DNA of 64,000 nt. Source: Clostridiaceae bacterium (GTDB taxonomy: Bacteria > Bacillota > Clostridia > Lachnospirales > Lachnospiraceae). The stretch lies in assembly GCA_902362725.1 (NCBI GenBank), contig CABIXM010000012.1:15217-79216 (forward strand). The letters are read 5' to 3'. The position numbers were made by a program, and so were the translations under genes. Below the pieces are notes generated by a model, which was not told the DNA's origin, made no database searches, and saw only the letters and a program-made list of their open reading frames with translations. Of this stretch, positions 34,568 through 41,535 are shown piece by piece (within the stretch, counting starts at the first letter, position 1; every line of letters starts with the position of its first letter).

Positions 34568-34801
34568 ATGACACCATGGGAAAAAGCCAACGAGCTGGAA
34601 GAAGTAGAGACGATGGCTGTGAAAGCTGACAGCGTACTGCTGACCATCAGTGAAGCCATGTATGCTGGAAGTTATTCGTTGGAAGAGTATCGCGGAGCAT
34701 TGGCAGCACTGGCGGATATCACCGACGGTATAAAGAGAAAACTCAGTGAAATGACGCGAAGAGCGTTTGAAGAAATAGAAAAAGAACAGGAGGAAATGTA
34801 G
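34568..34801 (+). CDS. Small acidic helical protein, cassette 1
   Basis: 77 residues (MTPWEKANELEEVETMAVKA; ends FEEIEKEQEEM). AAAGGAGGG precedes the ATG. Homologous to the protein at 38209 (shared WEKAxELE and DSVLLxxSEA). Likely alpha-helical; role unknown. Expressed from the operator-bearing promoter just upstream. Confidence 0.7.
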   Translation: MTPWEKANELEEVETMAVKADSVLLTISEAMYAGSYSLEEYRGALAALADITDGIKRKLSEMTRRAFEEIEKEQEEM

Positions 34802-34805
34802 AACA

Positions 34806-34949
34806 ATGAAATCGGGGGACAAGTTCAGAGAGGTAATGTTTTTCGTGAAATTTTTCGCGGAGGTATTGCTGACAGGAGTCTGCGTATTTGGGCCACTGTG
34901 CGGCTGGGTACTGATTGCGGATATAGGAAGGAGCATGGGCTGGCTGTGA
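34806..34949 (+). CDS. 47-residue membrane peptide
   Basis: ATG 34806 follows AGGAGG at the end of the previous gene. One hydrophobic segment (VLLTGVCVFGPLCGWVLIA). Its stop overlaps the GTG start of the next gene. Unknown role. Confidence 0.6.
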   Translation: MKSGDKFREVMFFVKFFAEVLLTGVCVFGPLCGWVLIADIGRSMGWL

Positions 34950-35122
34950 GAGTCGAAAAGACGCTGCTGCACTACCTAAAGGAGCTGCAGCGTAAGCAGG
35001 AAGAGGAAGGGGATGCGCGGTACAGGGAGCGGGCCATAGGGGCTATCGAGATGATGTACCAGGCGCATCTCATCCCGAGAAGTGATTACTATCTTCTGAT
35101 GAGGAAGTATGGTGTTGAATAA
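34946..35122 (+). CDS. Small phage protein, 58 residues
   Basis: GTG 34946 overlaps the preceding stop; GGAAGGAG lies 13-20 nt upstream. Begins MRVEKTLLHYLKELQRKQEE; the end (HLIPRSDYYLLMRKYG) recalls small proteins of clostridial phages. Unknown role. Confidence 0.55.
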   Translation: MRVEKTLLHYLKELQRKQEEEGDARYRERAIGAIEMMYQAHLIPRSDYYLLMRKYGVE

Positions 35123-35148
35123 AAAGAGATGCAGCGGGGGAGCATTAC

Positions 35149-35217
35149 GGAGCTGCCAATGGTTTGGGATGGGCCTATCCCCCGAAGGCCCGCCGGGTTC
35201 AATTCCCGGAAGCTCCA
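35149..35217 (+). other. tRNA-like sequence with aberrant anticodon arm
   Basis: The 3' half is a perfect tRNA T-arm (CCGGG-TTCAATT-CCCGG, with the GGTTCAATTCC box) followed by AAGCTCC-A, which pairs with GGAGCT at 35149. The middle gives a short CCAA/TTGG arm and a GGGCC/GGCCC stem with an 11-nt loop rather than 7. Probably a degenerate or specialised tRNA-like element, not a normal tRNA. Confidence 0.45.
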
Positions 35218-35286
35218 TCGCAGTGCGCACTGCAGGTAACAAGTACAGGCCGGTAGGCATAGGATAGAAAAGAAGGAGGCGATACC

Positions 35287-35490
35287 GTGAAAAAGGGAAA
35301 ATGCCAGGATACATATGAAATGGTGGCAGAGTACAAAGAGCCGAACTATACCGTGAAGGTGTTCCGCCCTATTCTGACGGACGAGGAACGGGAAAAACGG
35401 TTTAATGACTTCAAGTATGCCACCGCCAAATTTATGGCAGCGGTATACCGGGAGCGGGCGAAGAAGGCCAAAGAGGAAGCCACTGCATGA
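35287..35490 (+). CDS. Small phage protein, 67 residues
   Basis: GTG start at 35287 after AAGGAGG. Charged, helical (KVFRPILTDEEREKRFNDFK). ATGA overlap with the next gene. Typical of early operons of clostridial phages; function unknown. Confidence 0.65.
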   Translation: MKKGKCQDTYEMVAEYKEPNYTVKVFRPILTDEEREKRFNDFKYATAKFMAAVYRERAKKAKEEATA

Positions 35491-35696
35491 GCTATTTTAA
35501 GACATGTGCTTTTTGTGGTGCGCATCTGGATCCCGGGGAGCATTGTAAATGCCAGGAGGAAGGGCATGGAGATAGACATCAGCAAAGCCCGGGTGGTGAA
35601 CGGGAAGACGGAATTCATAGCCGCAGCGGACGGGACGGAGCTCTGGAAGCTTCTGCAGCGCAAGTGCAGCAGGAGAGCGGAGCTCACCGTCTTTGA
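35487..35696 (+). CDS. Small zinc-finger protein
   Basis: The first 25 residues hold CAFCGAHLDPGEHCKC, a likely zinc knuckle. The rest (from about residue 28) runs out of frame across the HNH gene for 131 nt and looks like low-information read-through, so an ancestral stop may have been lost. Confidence 0.5.
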   Translation: MSYFKTCAFCGAHLDPGEHCKCQEEGHGDRHQQSPGGEREDGIHSRSGRDGALEASAAQVQQESGAHRL

Positions 35697-36306
35697 CGGC
35701 CGGCGGATCAGCATAGACCAGCGGAAGAAGATATACGCCACGCTGAATGACCTGGCGGCCTGGACAGGCTATCTTCCGGAAGAATGTAAGGCCCGAATGA
35801 AATATTACTACATCGAGCGGACCGGCGGGGAGCTGTTCAGCCTTTCCACCTGTGAGATGGATACGGCCAGAAGCTTCCTGAACGTGCTCCTGGACTTCTG
35901 CCTGGAGAACGGGGTGCCGCTCCGGGAAACGGGGCTGGACAGGACAGACGATATCTATCATTACCTGTGCAGCTGTATCCGGAACAGGAAGTGTTGTATC
36001 TGCGGAGCCCCTGCAGATATCCATCATGTGGACGCCATCGGCATGGGCCGGGACCGGCGGCATTATGATGATTCCGGAAATGAGGTAATCGCCCTGTGCC
36101 GGAAGCACCACAGTATCGCCCACCAGAAGGGAAACCTGGAGTTCTTCCGGATGTACCATGTGTATGGTATCCGGCGGGCAGATGTGAAAGAGGAGGAGGA
36201 CACCGATGAAACCAGGGGATATACTTTACTTCCCGACATACGAGCAGGACGGCTGGAAGAGGACGCTTGTGGAGTATGCGAAGTGGGAAGTAGTCAGGAT
36301 TTATAA
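35566..36306 (+). CDS. Putative HNH-type nuclease of phage recombination block
   Basis: ATG 35566 after AGGAGG. 246 residues. The C-terminal half carries CCICGAPADIHHVDAIGMGR and then IALCRKHHSIAHQ, an HNH arrangement with zinc-binding Cys; this matches the HNHc_6-type proteins of phage replication/recombination modules. The last 33 residues overlap the next gene in another frame and are probably not conserved. Confidence 0.75.
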   Translation: MEIDISKARVVNGKTEFIAAADGTELWKLLQRKCSRRAELTVFDGRRISIDQRKKIYATLNDLAAWTGYLPEECKARMKYYYIERTGGELFSLSTCEMDTARSFLNVLLDFCLENGVPLRETGLDRTDDIYHYLCSCIRNRKCCICGAPADIHHVDAIGMGRDRRHYDDSGNEVIALCRKHHSIAHQKGNLEFFRMYHVYGIRRADVKEEEDTDETRGYTLLPDIRAGRLEEDACGVCEVGSSQDL

Positions 36307-36412
36307 ATATTTTGTTCATTGCAGGCATACAAGGACTGGACGAAGCCAGTGCTTCTGTTCGTTGGAACTGAAAGAAGCCGGGTATGAGGTCCCGGAGGAA
36401 ATGAGGAGGTAA
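36206..36412 (+). CDS. Small phage protein, 68 residues
   Basis: ATG 36206 after GAGGAGG. Compact, basic, with a CRHTRTGRSQCFC Cys pattern. Overlaps the end of the HNH gene by 101 nt. Unknown role. Confidence 0.55.
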   Translation: MKPGDILYFPTYEQDGWKRTLVEYAKWEVVRIYKYFVHCRHTRTGRSQCFCSLELKEAGYEVPEEMRR

Positions 36413-36445
36413 CAGGCTCAGGGGTTTTGCAAGGGGGATTGAAAA

Positions 36446-37468
36446 GTGAATACGAAGGAAATGGTTATCAATGATGTAATTAAGGCCATGGCACCAGTCA
36501 TCACGATCATGCAGCTTCAGATGCTGGAGGGAGCTATCCGGGGAGCGCTCCACGGTATGGCAATCGAGCGGGAGTGTACAGAACTCTCGACGGAGCTGGA
36601 TGGAACCGATTATGTACTGCAGTCTTTTGCAGCGAATAAGAAACTGGAAGGATGCCAGGACGCGACCATTGAGCAGTATCTGCTGACGGCCAGGCGGTTC
36701 TTCGCTTTGTCTGGGAAGGGATACCGTCATATTTCCAAGGATGATATCAAGTATTACCTGGCCATCCGGAGCGGGCAGATAGGGCCGAATACGCTCGTAA
36801 ATGAGAAGCGGAACCTGTCTTCGGTGTTTACCTGGCTCCATGATGAAGGACTGATTCAGAAAAATCCGGTCAAGGCGATCAAGGGAATCCGGGGCGAGGA
36901 TACGGAGATTGTATTTTTTTCGATGGATGAGGAAATTGCAATCCGGGACGTCCAGGGGAGCCTGCGGGACAGGGCGCTGATAGCGTTTCTGCTGTCTACG
37001 GGCGTCAGAGTGGGCGAAGCTGTGAGCATGAACCGCGTGAACGTGGACATGATTCAAGGAAGCATTACCTTCCGCGGCGAAAAATCACGGAAAGGGAAAT
37101 TCCGAACGGTTTACCTTGACCAGTATGCCAGAAGGTATCTGGGTATGTATCTGGCTGCCAGAACGGACGAAAATCCGGCTTTGTTCGTGTCAGAGAGGAA
37201 ATATGCAGGCGAACCCCGCAGACTCAAGGGAGCGGCTATAGAGAAGATTACAAAGAAGGTCTGCAAGGCAGCAGGGGTCAATGCAAAGGGTACGGTACAC
37301 GTGTTCCGCCGCACCTTCGCTACCCGGTTGGTGGAGCGGGGCTGTCCGGTAGACATCATCCAGGAGCTGATGGGCCATGCAGACGCGTCCACGACGCTGA
37401 AATGCTATATTGGACGGTCGAAGAAGCGGGCCCGGAGTGAATGGGAAAAGCATACGTTCATTGCGTAG
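36446..37468 (+). CDS. Tyrosine recombinase (second recombinase of the prophage)
   Basis: 340 residues with a SAM-like N-terminal core-binding domain (about 65-145). The full catalytic set is present: Arg188 in TGVRVGEA, a beta-hairpin Lys around 213-218, His285 and Arg288 in HVFRR, His311 in MGHADAS and nucleophile Tyr321 in KCYIG. Integration is already served by the serine integrase, so this enzyme probably has another job: inverting the tail-tip cassettes at 60806-63408, or resolving multimers. Confidence 0.88.
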   Translation: MNTKEMVINDVIKAMAPVITIMQLQMLEGAIRGALHGMAIERECTELSTELDGTDYVLQSFAANKKLEGCQDATIEQYLLTARRFFALSGKGYRHISKDDIKYYLAIRSGQIGPNTLVNEKRNLSSVFTWLHDEGLIQKNPVKAIKGIRGEDTEIVFFSMDEEIAIRDVQGSLRDRALIAFLLSTGVRVGEAVSMNRVNVDMIQGSITFRGEKSRKGKFRTVYLDQYARRYLGMYLAARTDENPALFVSERKYAGEPRRLKGAAIEKITKKVCKAAGVNAKGTVHVFRRTFATRLVERGCPVDIIQELMGHADASTTLKCYIGRSKKRARSEWEKHTFIA

Positions 37469-37494
37469 CTGTTTCCAGAGAGAAGGAGGAATAG

Positions 37495-37707
37495 ATGTTT
37501 AGAATAAAAAGATTTCTTACTTGGAAAAAAAGAATGTATGTTGAAGTGCTGGAAACTCTCTGCTCGATCTGTTTATATCTTGAAAGTGATAGCATCAGGA
37601 GCAGAAATCGGTATGGGTGGGTTATGAGAGACCATTTTCAGCAGTTAAAGAAACTGTCGCAGGAATTAAGAGAAGATATAGGTGAAAGAGAAGATAAGAG
37701 GAAATAG
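37495..37707 (+). CDS. Small phage protein, 70 residues
   Basis: ATG 37495 after AGAAGGAGG. Basic N terminus, then two helices (EVLETLCSICLYLESDSIR). Unknown role. Confidence 0.55.
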   Translation: MFRIKRFLTWKKRMYVEVLETLCSICLYLESDSIRSRNRYGWVMRDHFQQLKKLSQELREDIGEREDKRK

Positions 37708-37718
37708 AGGGCAGCAGG

Positions 37719-37910
37719 ATGCGAAAGCAACTGAAAGAAGCCCGCATGAGGGCGGGCCTGACACAGCAGCAGATGGCGGAGAAGCTGGATATCAGTCTCC
37801 GGTATTATAAAAATATAGAAGCTGGAGAAAGAACTGGTGATGTCACTCTGTGGGACGAGTTGGAAGATTTAACGGGAATCCATCAGCGGATACTCCGCGA
37901 GAATTCATAA
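37719..37910 (+). CDS. Small Xre HTH protein, cassette 2 (forward)
   Basis: 63 residues; nearly identical over its 5' half to the gene at 34075 but with SLRYYKNIE in the recognition helix instead of SLVYYQKIE. Overlaps the opposing HTH gene by 68 nt. Confidence 0.8.
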   Translation: MRKQLKEARMRAGLTQQQMAEKLDISLRYYKNIEAGERTGDVTLWDELEDLTGIHQRILRENS

Positions 37911-38106
37911 AGCTATCCCTGCAGAGCAGATAGTCAGTAGGAACATCCAAGGTATCTGCTATTTTGACAAGCATATCCAGAGAAGGGAAACGGTCTCCGC
38001 TTTCATACATGCGGTATGAGCGCAAAGCTATCTGGAGCTCATCGGCCATAGCTTTGGCTGTGAAACCTTTGGATTTGCGGGTAGCATTTAATCTTTGACC
38101 GAACAT
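37843..38106 (-). CDS. Xre repressor, cassette 2 (reverse)
   Basis: 87 residues from ATG 38106 with GGAGG upstream. HTH: GFTAKAMADELQIALRSYRM, then PSLDMLVKIADTLDVPTDYL. Paralogue of 34226-34462 with a longer C-terminal tail coded entirely opposite the forward HTH gene. Probably binds the two GTGAAC-type operators upstream. Confidence 0.82.
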   Translation of the reverse strand: MFGQRLNATRKSKGFTAKAMADELQIALRSYRMYESGDRFPSLDMLVKIADTLDVPTDYLLCRDSFMNSRGVSADGFPLNLPTRPTE

Positions 38107-38129
38107 ATGAACACCTCCGTAAAACTAAC

Positions 38130-38189
38130 TTGACAGTGAACATATTGTACACTATAATAAAAAGAAAAAAGAGTGAACAATATGCACAC
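38130..38189 (+). promoter_or_regulatory. Cassette 2 promoter with two operators
   Basis: A perfect promoter: TTGACA (38130-38135), 17 bp, TATAAT (38153-38158). The operator GTGAACATATTGTACAC exactly fills the spacer (38136-38152). A second copy GTGAACAATATGCACAC lies at 38173-38189, 37 bp away centre to centre. Confidence 0.75.
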
Positions 38190-38208
38190 TACAAGGAGGA
38201 ATGAAGAA

Positions 38209-38448
38209 ATGTCGGAATGGGAAAAGGCGATGGAACTGGAAGATACACAGCTTATGGCGGAGAAGATGGATAGCGTACTGCTGGCAGTCAGTGAGGCGGT
38301 TTGTAAAGGCGACTATACAATGGATAACTACCAATGGGCGTTTATCGTCCTTCAGGAGATGTCTGGAAAGCTGAAAGGCAAGCTGATGGAGATAGCCAGC
38401 CGGGCGATGGGAGAATGTAGAAAACGAGAAGGAGGGGAACCGGGATAA
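38209..38448 (+). CDS. Small acidic helical protein, cassette 2
   Basis: 79 residues from ATG 38209, 9 nt after AAGGAGG; earlier in-frame starts lie inside the second operator. Begins MSEWEKAMELEDTQLMAEKM. Paralogue of the protein at 34568. Unknown role. Confidence 0.7.
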   Translation: MSEWEKAMELEDTQLMAEKMDSVLLAVSEAVCKGDYTMDNYQWAFIVLQEMSGKLKGKLMEIASRAMGECRKREGGEPG

Positions 38449-38466
38449 AAGATTCCTGTTGTGTGG

Positions 38467-38526
38467 TAAGAGAGATTAAGAGAAAATAAGACCTTTTAAG
38501 AGGAAATAAGAGAAATTAAGAGGAAA
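38467..38526 (+). repeat. Six phased 10-bp iterons (tubC-like)
   Basis: Six head-to-tail units starting at 38467, 38477, 38487, 38497, 38507 and 38517, consensus TAAGAGRAAW (the third unit, TAAGACCTTT, diverges). The exact 10-bp period puts all units on one DNA face. They lie directly upstream of the winged-helix and tubulin-like genes, as centromere repeats do in TubZRC plasmids. Confidence 0.75.
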
Positions 38527-38547
38527 TCAGAAAGCGAGGTGAGCGGG

Positions 38548-38895
38548 ATGCAGTTAAGCCGGACACATTTCATCATTTTATCCTGCCTGGTGCAGGATGA
38601 AGCAACCAACAATGTCAATGCCATGACGCTGAAGGAAATGCAGGAATCCCTGAAAGCGATGGGATACACCTACAATTCATTTTACAAAGCGGCGGAAACG
38701 CTGCGGGCCTACGGCTATCTGAAGCTGGGGCTTTCAGTAGGAAACAGCAAGTCCTACTACATAACCGAGGAAGGGAAACAGGCATTAGAATCTATTAAAA
38801 ACGGAGGAAACGAGGATGGTAAAGGAGATTGGATTTGTGGCGATAGGACAAGCTGGTGGGAACATAGGGGCGCTCCTGGAGAAGCGGGGACATGA
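38548..38895 (+). CDS. Winged-helix protein, candidate TubR
   Basis: ATG 38548 follows GAGGTG. 115 residues; the first 85 form a winged helix (HFIILSCLVQDE, then SFYKAAETLRAYGYLKLGLS and a wing SKSYYITEEG). Size, fold and position between iterons and a tubulin-like GTPase fit the DNA-binding adaptor TubR. The last 27 codons overlap the GTPase gene in another frame. Confidence 0.65.
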   Translation: MQLSRTHFIILSCLVQDEATNNVNAMTLKEMQESLKAMGYTYNSFYKAAETLRAYGYLKLGLSVGNSKSYYITEEGKQALESIKNGGNEDGKGDWICGDRTSWWEHRGAPGEAGT

Positions 38896-39844
38896 TGTAT
38901 TCTTCCTGAATACGTCGGAAGAGGATCTGAACCTGCTTTCCAATTCATTGCATAAATATCACCTGAAAGGGGGCGAGGGCTGCAATAAGGACAGGAACAA
39001 GGCCAAGAAGCTGCTGGCGGCCAACGTGGATGAAGTGCTGCGTCAGGTGCAGGACGTAATCCGGCAGAAGATCGTTTTTGTGATATTTTCATCCGGAGGC
39101 GGTACCGGTTCCGGTATGGGGCCGCTGATGGTGGAGCTCCTGCAGCAGGAATGTGCCAAGCAGGCCGGAGCAGTGGTAGTTCTTCCGGGACATACGGAGA
39201 CCGTCAAGGCTCACTGCAACGCCTATGAGTGCGCCAAGGAGCTGGCGGATATACAGGATATGGCTGCCACGTTCTTCCTGGACAATGACACCAGGCCGAA
39301 CAAGCTCCGGATCAATGAGGTATTCGTGGAGCTCTTTGAGAGTTTCCTGAAGGTACCGGAGCACACCAGTGTCCGGGGCAATATCGACCGGGCAGAGGTC
39401 AAGGAAATGCTGACTACCAGCGGGGCGGCGGTGATCCAGAAGCTTGTGAAGCAGGAAAGCACCACGGCGAAGCTGATTGACAGTCTCCACAAGAGTATCT
39501 TTGCACCTTATGAGCAGGACAAGGCTATTCGGTACATAGCCCTCTCGGCAGCAGGAGACATCCAGACGGAGGCTCTGGAGCGGGAGTTCGGCGTAGTGCT
39601 GGACGCCTTCCAGACCTACGATGCACCGGCTACGGTGTGCTGCTTAAGTGGTCTCAGCTATCCGTTCACCCGGATTCTGGAGATCCGCGACAAGGTGAAA
39701 GAGAACCAGAGCGCTATCCTGGAGAGCGCCAAGGCCGTGACGGTGAATAAGCTGTCAGAGGATATCGACCTGTTTGGCGGCTTAAGTAAGCCGGAACCGG
39801 TTCGGAAGACAAGCTCCAGGGATTTATTGAAAAAGTATTTATAG
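38816..39844 (+). CDS. Phage tubulin/FtsZ-like GTPase (TubZ-like)
   Basis: 342 residues; GGAGG precedes ATG 38816. N-terminal nucleotide-binding AIGQAGGNIG (residues 9-18), the tubulin signature GGGTGSG at 94-100, and a T7-loop motif NIDRAEV (189-195) with the catalytic acidic residues. A short tail ends DLLKKYL. It should polymerise with GTP. With the upstream winged-helix gene and iterons it could segregate or position phage DNA; alternatively it could centre replicating phage as PhuZ does. Confidence 0.85.
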   Translation: MVKEIGFVAIGQAGGNIGALLEKRGHDVFFLNTSEEDLNLLSNSLHKYHLKGGEGCNKDRNKAKKLLAANVDEVLRQVQDVIRQKIVFVIFSSGGGTGSGMGPLMVELLQQECAKQAGAVVVLPGHTETVKAHCNAYECAKELADIQDMAATFFLDNDTRPNKLRINEVFVELFESFLKVPEHTSVRGNIDRAEVKEMLTTSGAAVIQKLVKQESTTAKLIDSLHKSIFAPYEQDKAIRYIALSAAGDIQTEALEREFGVVLDAFQTYDAPATVCCLSGLSYPFTRILEIRDKVKENQSAILESAKAVTVNKLSEDIDLFGGLSKPEPVRKTSSRDLLKKYL

Positions 39845-39855
39845 GGGGGTAAGAT

Positions 39856-40800
39856 ATGGCCGGACAGGGACTTGAGTCCGTTGCTTGGCCTGTGGATCTT
39901 TTCGAAAACGAGAAGATCCGGAAGCTCCTGGCTGTGCAGGGTACGAAGGGATTTTATATCTACATGTACATCTGCCAGAAGATTTTCCGTGAAAAAGGGT
40001 ATTACTGCGATTGGTGCTGTGCTGACGGTGTATCTATTACGCGTGAGATGTGCTGCTGTATTGGTGCCGGGGCCGTCGAGGAGACGGTTAATCTCTGCTT
40101 GCAAATTGGTGTTTTTGACAAGATGCTGTTTGACAGGTGGGGAATCCTTACGAGCAGTGATATACAAATACAGTTCTATATGGCTTCCGGCGGTGAAGTC
40201 GGAAAAATTATAGAAGATTATTGGCTTTTGCAGAAATGTGATAAATGCAAGGGTTTGTTAAAGTCACCCTTTTTTAAGGAATCAGGGGTAAACAGGTCAA
40301 CAAGGCGGGCTAATAAAGTAAATTATATATATAAATTAAATAATGATGATGATGATCTTAAAAGATCTACAGATCATATTTTTAATAATAATAAAAAGAT
40401 AAATAACAGATCTGATCTACCATCATCATCAAATATACACAGTGTAAATAATATAATAGGCCGGGTGTTCCTGGCTGATGGCACGGAATATCAGGTAACG
40501 GTAGAACAGGAGCAGCGCTTCCGGACGGTGTATCCGGATATTGATGTAAAATCACATCTTTTGCAGATGCAGGAATGGTCTAAAAGTAATCCGGAGAAGC
40601 GTCCATCTCGAAAGAATGCGCTGAGGTTCATCAATGGCTGGCTTGGGAGGAACCAGAAGGACATGGAGCAGGCCAGGGCGGTATCTAAGGATAAAGCAGC
40701 AGGCCGGACGGCAGCAGGAGCTCCGCCGAATCGGTTCCATAACTTCAAGGAGCGGGAATATGACATGAAAGAGTTGGAAAAGCAGTTTGTCAATAGATGA
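39856..40800 (+). CDS. Phage replication initiator (DUF4373/Lin1244-type N-terminal domain)
   Basis: 314 residues. The N-terminal domain (GLESVAWPVDLFENEKIRKL, then GTKGFYIYMYICQKIF) is typical of DUF4373 winged-helix initiators. A low-complexity, Asn/Asp-rich linker (about 155-200) is coded by very AT-rich DNA with inverted repeats, and the C-terminal part (WSKSNPEKRPSRKNALRFIN) resembles DnaD/DnaC-loader regions. Probably opens the phage origin within its own gene. Confidence 0.78.
   Translation: MAGQGLESVAWPVDLFENEKIRKLLAVQGTKGFYIYMYICQKIFREKGYYCDWCCADGVSITREMCCCIGAGAVEETVNLCLQIGVFDKMLFDRWGILTSSDIQIQFYMASGGEVGKIIEDYWLLQKCDKCKGLLKSPFFKESGVNRSTRRANKVNYIYKLNNDDDDLKRSTDHIFNNNKKINNRSDLPSSSNIHSVNNIIGRVFLADGTEYQVTVEQEQRFRTVYPDIDVKSHLLQMQEWSKSNPEKRPSRKNALRFINGWLGRNQKDMEQARAVSKDKAAGRTAAGAPPNRFHNFKEREYDMKELEKQFVNR
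40344..40431. other. Candidate replication origin inside the initiator gene
   Basis: An AT-rich core (about 40376-40406) is flanked by inverted TGATGATGATGATCT / AGATCTGATCTACCATCATCATCA arms, with further AGATCT and AGATCA boxes between. Placement in the linker-coding part of the initiator mirrors lambda-type origins. Confidence 0.5.
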
Positions 40801-40813
40801 GGAGGGCTGAAGA

Positions 40814-41083
40814 ATGACGGAGCAGGAGGTTATGAAGCATAACAACATGGGAACAGCGTATTGTACGTTATCCCAAATCATGTTGGCATTGTGCCACAGC
40901 AAAACGATAGAGGAAGCAACGAAGTTTGGCCAGAGGTATATAGGGTATCTGAAGGCGTGCGAAGATTTTGGAATACTGCCACAGGAAGATATTGAAGAAA
41001 TGGAAGGCGATATCTCAACTGTGGCATCTCTGCAGATTGTAAAGCTGGAGTGGGAAGAGAAGTTGAGGAGAGTGAGAAAATGA
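40814..41083 (+). CDS. Small phage protein, 89 residues
   Basis: ATG 40814 after GAGGAGGG. Helical (QIMLALCHSKTIEEATKFGQ). Its stop overlaps the next ATG. Unknown role in the replication block. Confidence 0.6.
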   Translation: MTEQEVMKHNNMGTAYCTLSQIMLALCHSKTIEEATKFGQRYIGYLKACEDFGILPQEDIEEMEGDISTVASLQIVKLEWEEKLRRVRK

Positions 41084-41535
41084 AGAAACAGGGCAAAAAA
41101 GGTGACTTAGCAAAGTATAGGACAGTCATGTACGGCAAACTTGCCGATATGGATGCAGATATTCTGGGTAGCAAGACGGAAGAGGAGGTTATACGAAAAA
41201 GTGAAAAAAAGAGAGGATATGTCCAGGCATGTGCCGATATGGAGCTTATGAATGCCGAGATAGCAGATGCTCATGTGCGAAATGTACAGGTATTAGAAGA
41301 AAAGCGAATAAAGGCGCTTCGTAATGATGGCATAGATCGTCCTGAAAAAGCGATAGTCTGGAAAGTAAAGGTCCTGGGAGATAAGACAGTGGACGTATAT
41401 AAGTGCCCGAGGTGTAAAAATCCATGTGGTCCTACATGGAAAGGAAATATGACAGAGTATAAACGATGCGGTTTTTGTGGTCAGTTAGTGGATATGCGGG
41501 AAACGATAAAAAAGTCTGGGGAGATGGGAAAATGA
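41080..41535 (+). CDS. Phage protein with C-terminal zinc ribbon
   Basis: 151 residues from ATG 41080 (ATGA overlap). The C-terminal CPRCKNPC and CGFCGQ pairs form a zinc ribbon; the N-terminal half is charged and helical. Unknown role. Confidence 0.6.
   Translation: MKKQGKKGDLAKYRTVMYGKLADMDADILGSKTEEEVIRKSEKKRGYVQACADMELMNAEIADAHVRNVQVLEEKRIKALRNDGIDRPEKAIVWKVKVLGDKTVDVYKCPRCKNPCGPTWKGNMTEYKRCGFCGQLVDMRETIKKSGEMGK

Noticed and set aside
35837..37057. A 406-codon minus-strand frame over the HNH and tyrosine-recombinase genes
   Set aside because: His/Pro/Arg-rich shadow translation opposite genes with full catalytic motifs.
38461..38530. CRISPR-like array
   Set aside because: Units are 10 bp, head to tail without spacers; they are iterons. 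No cas genes in the window.
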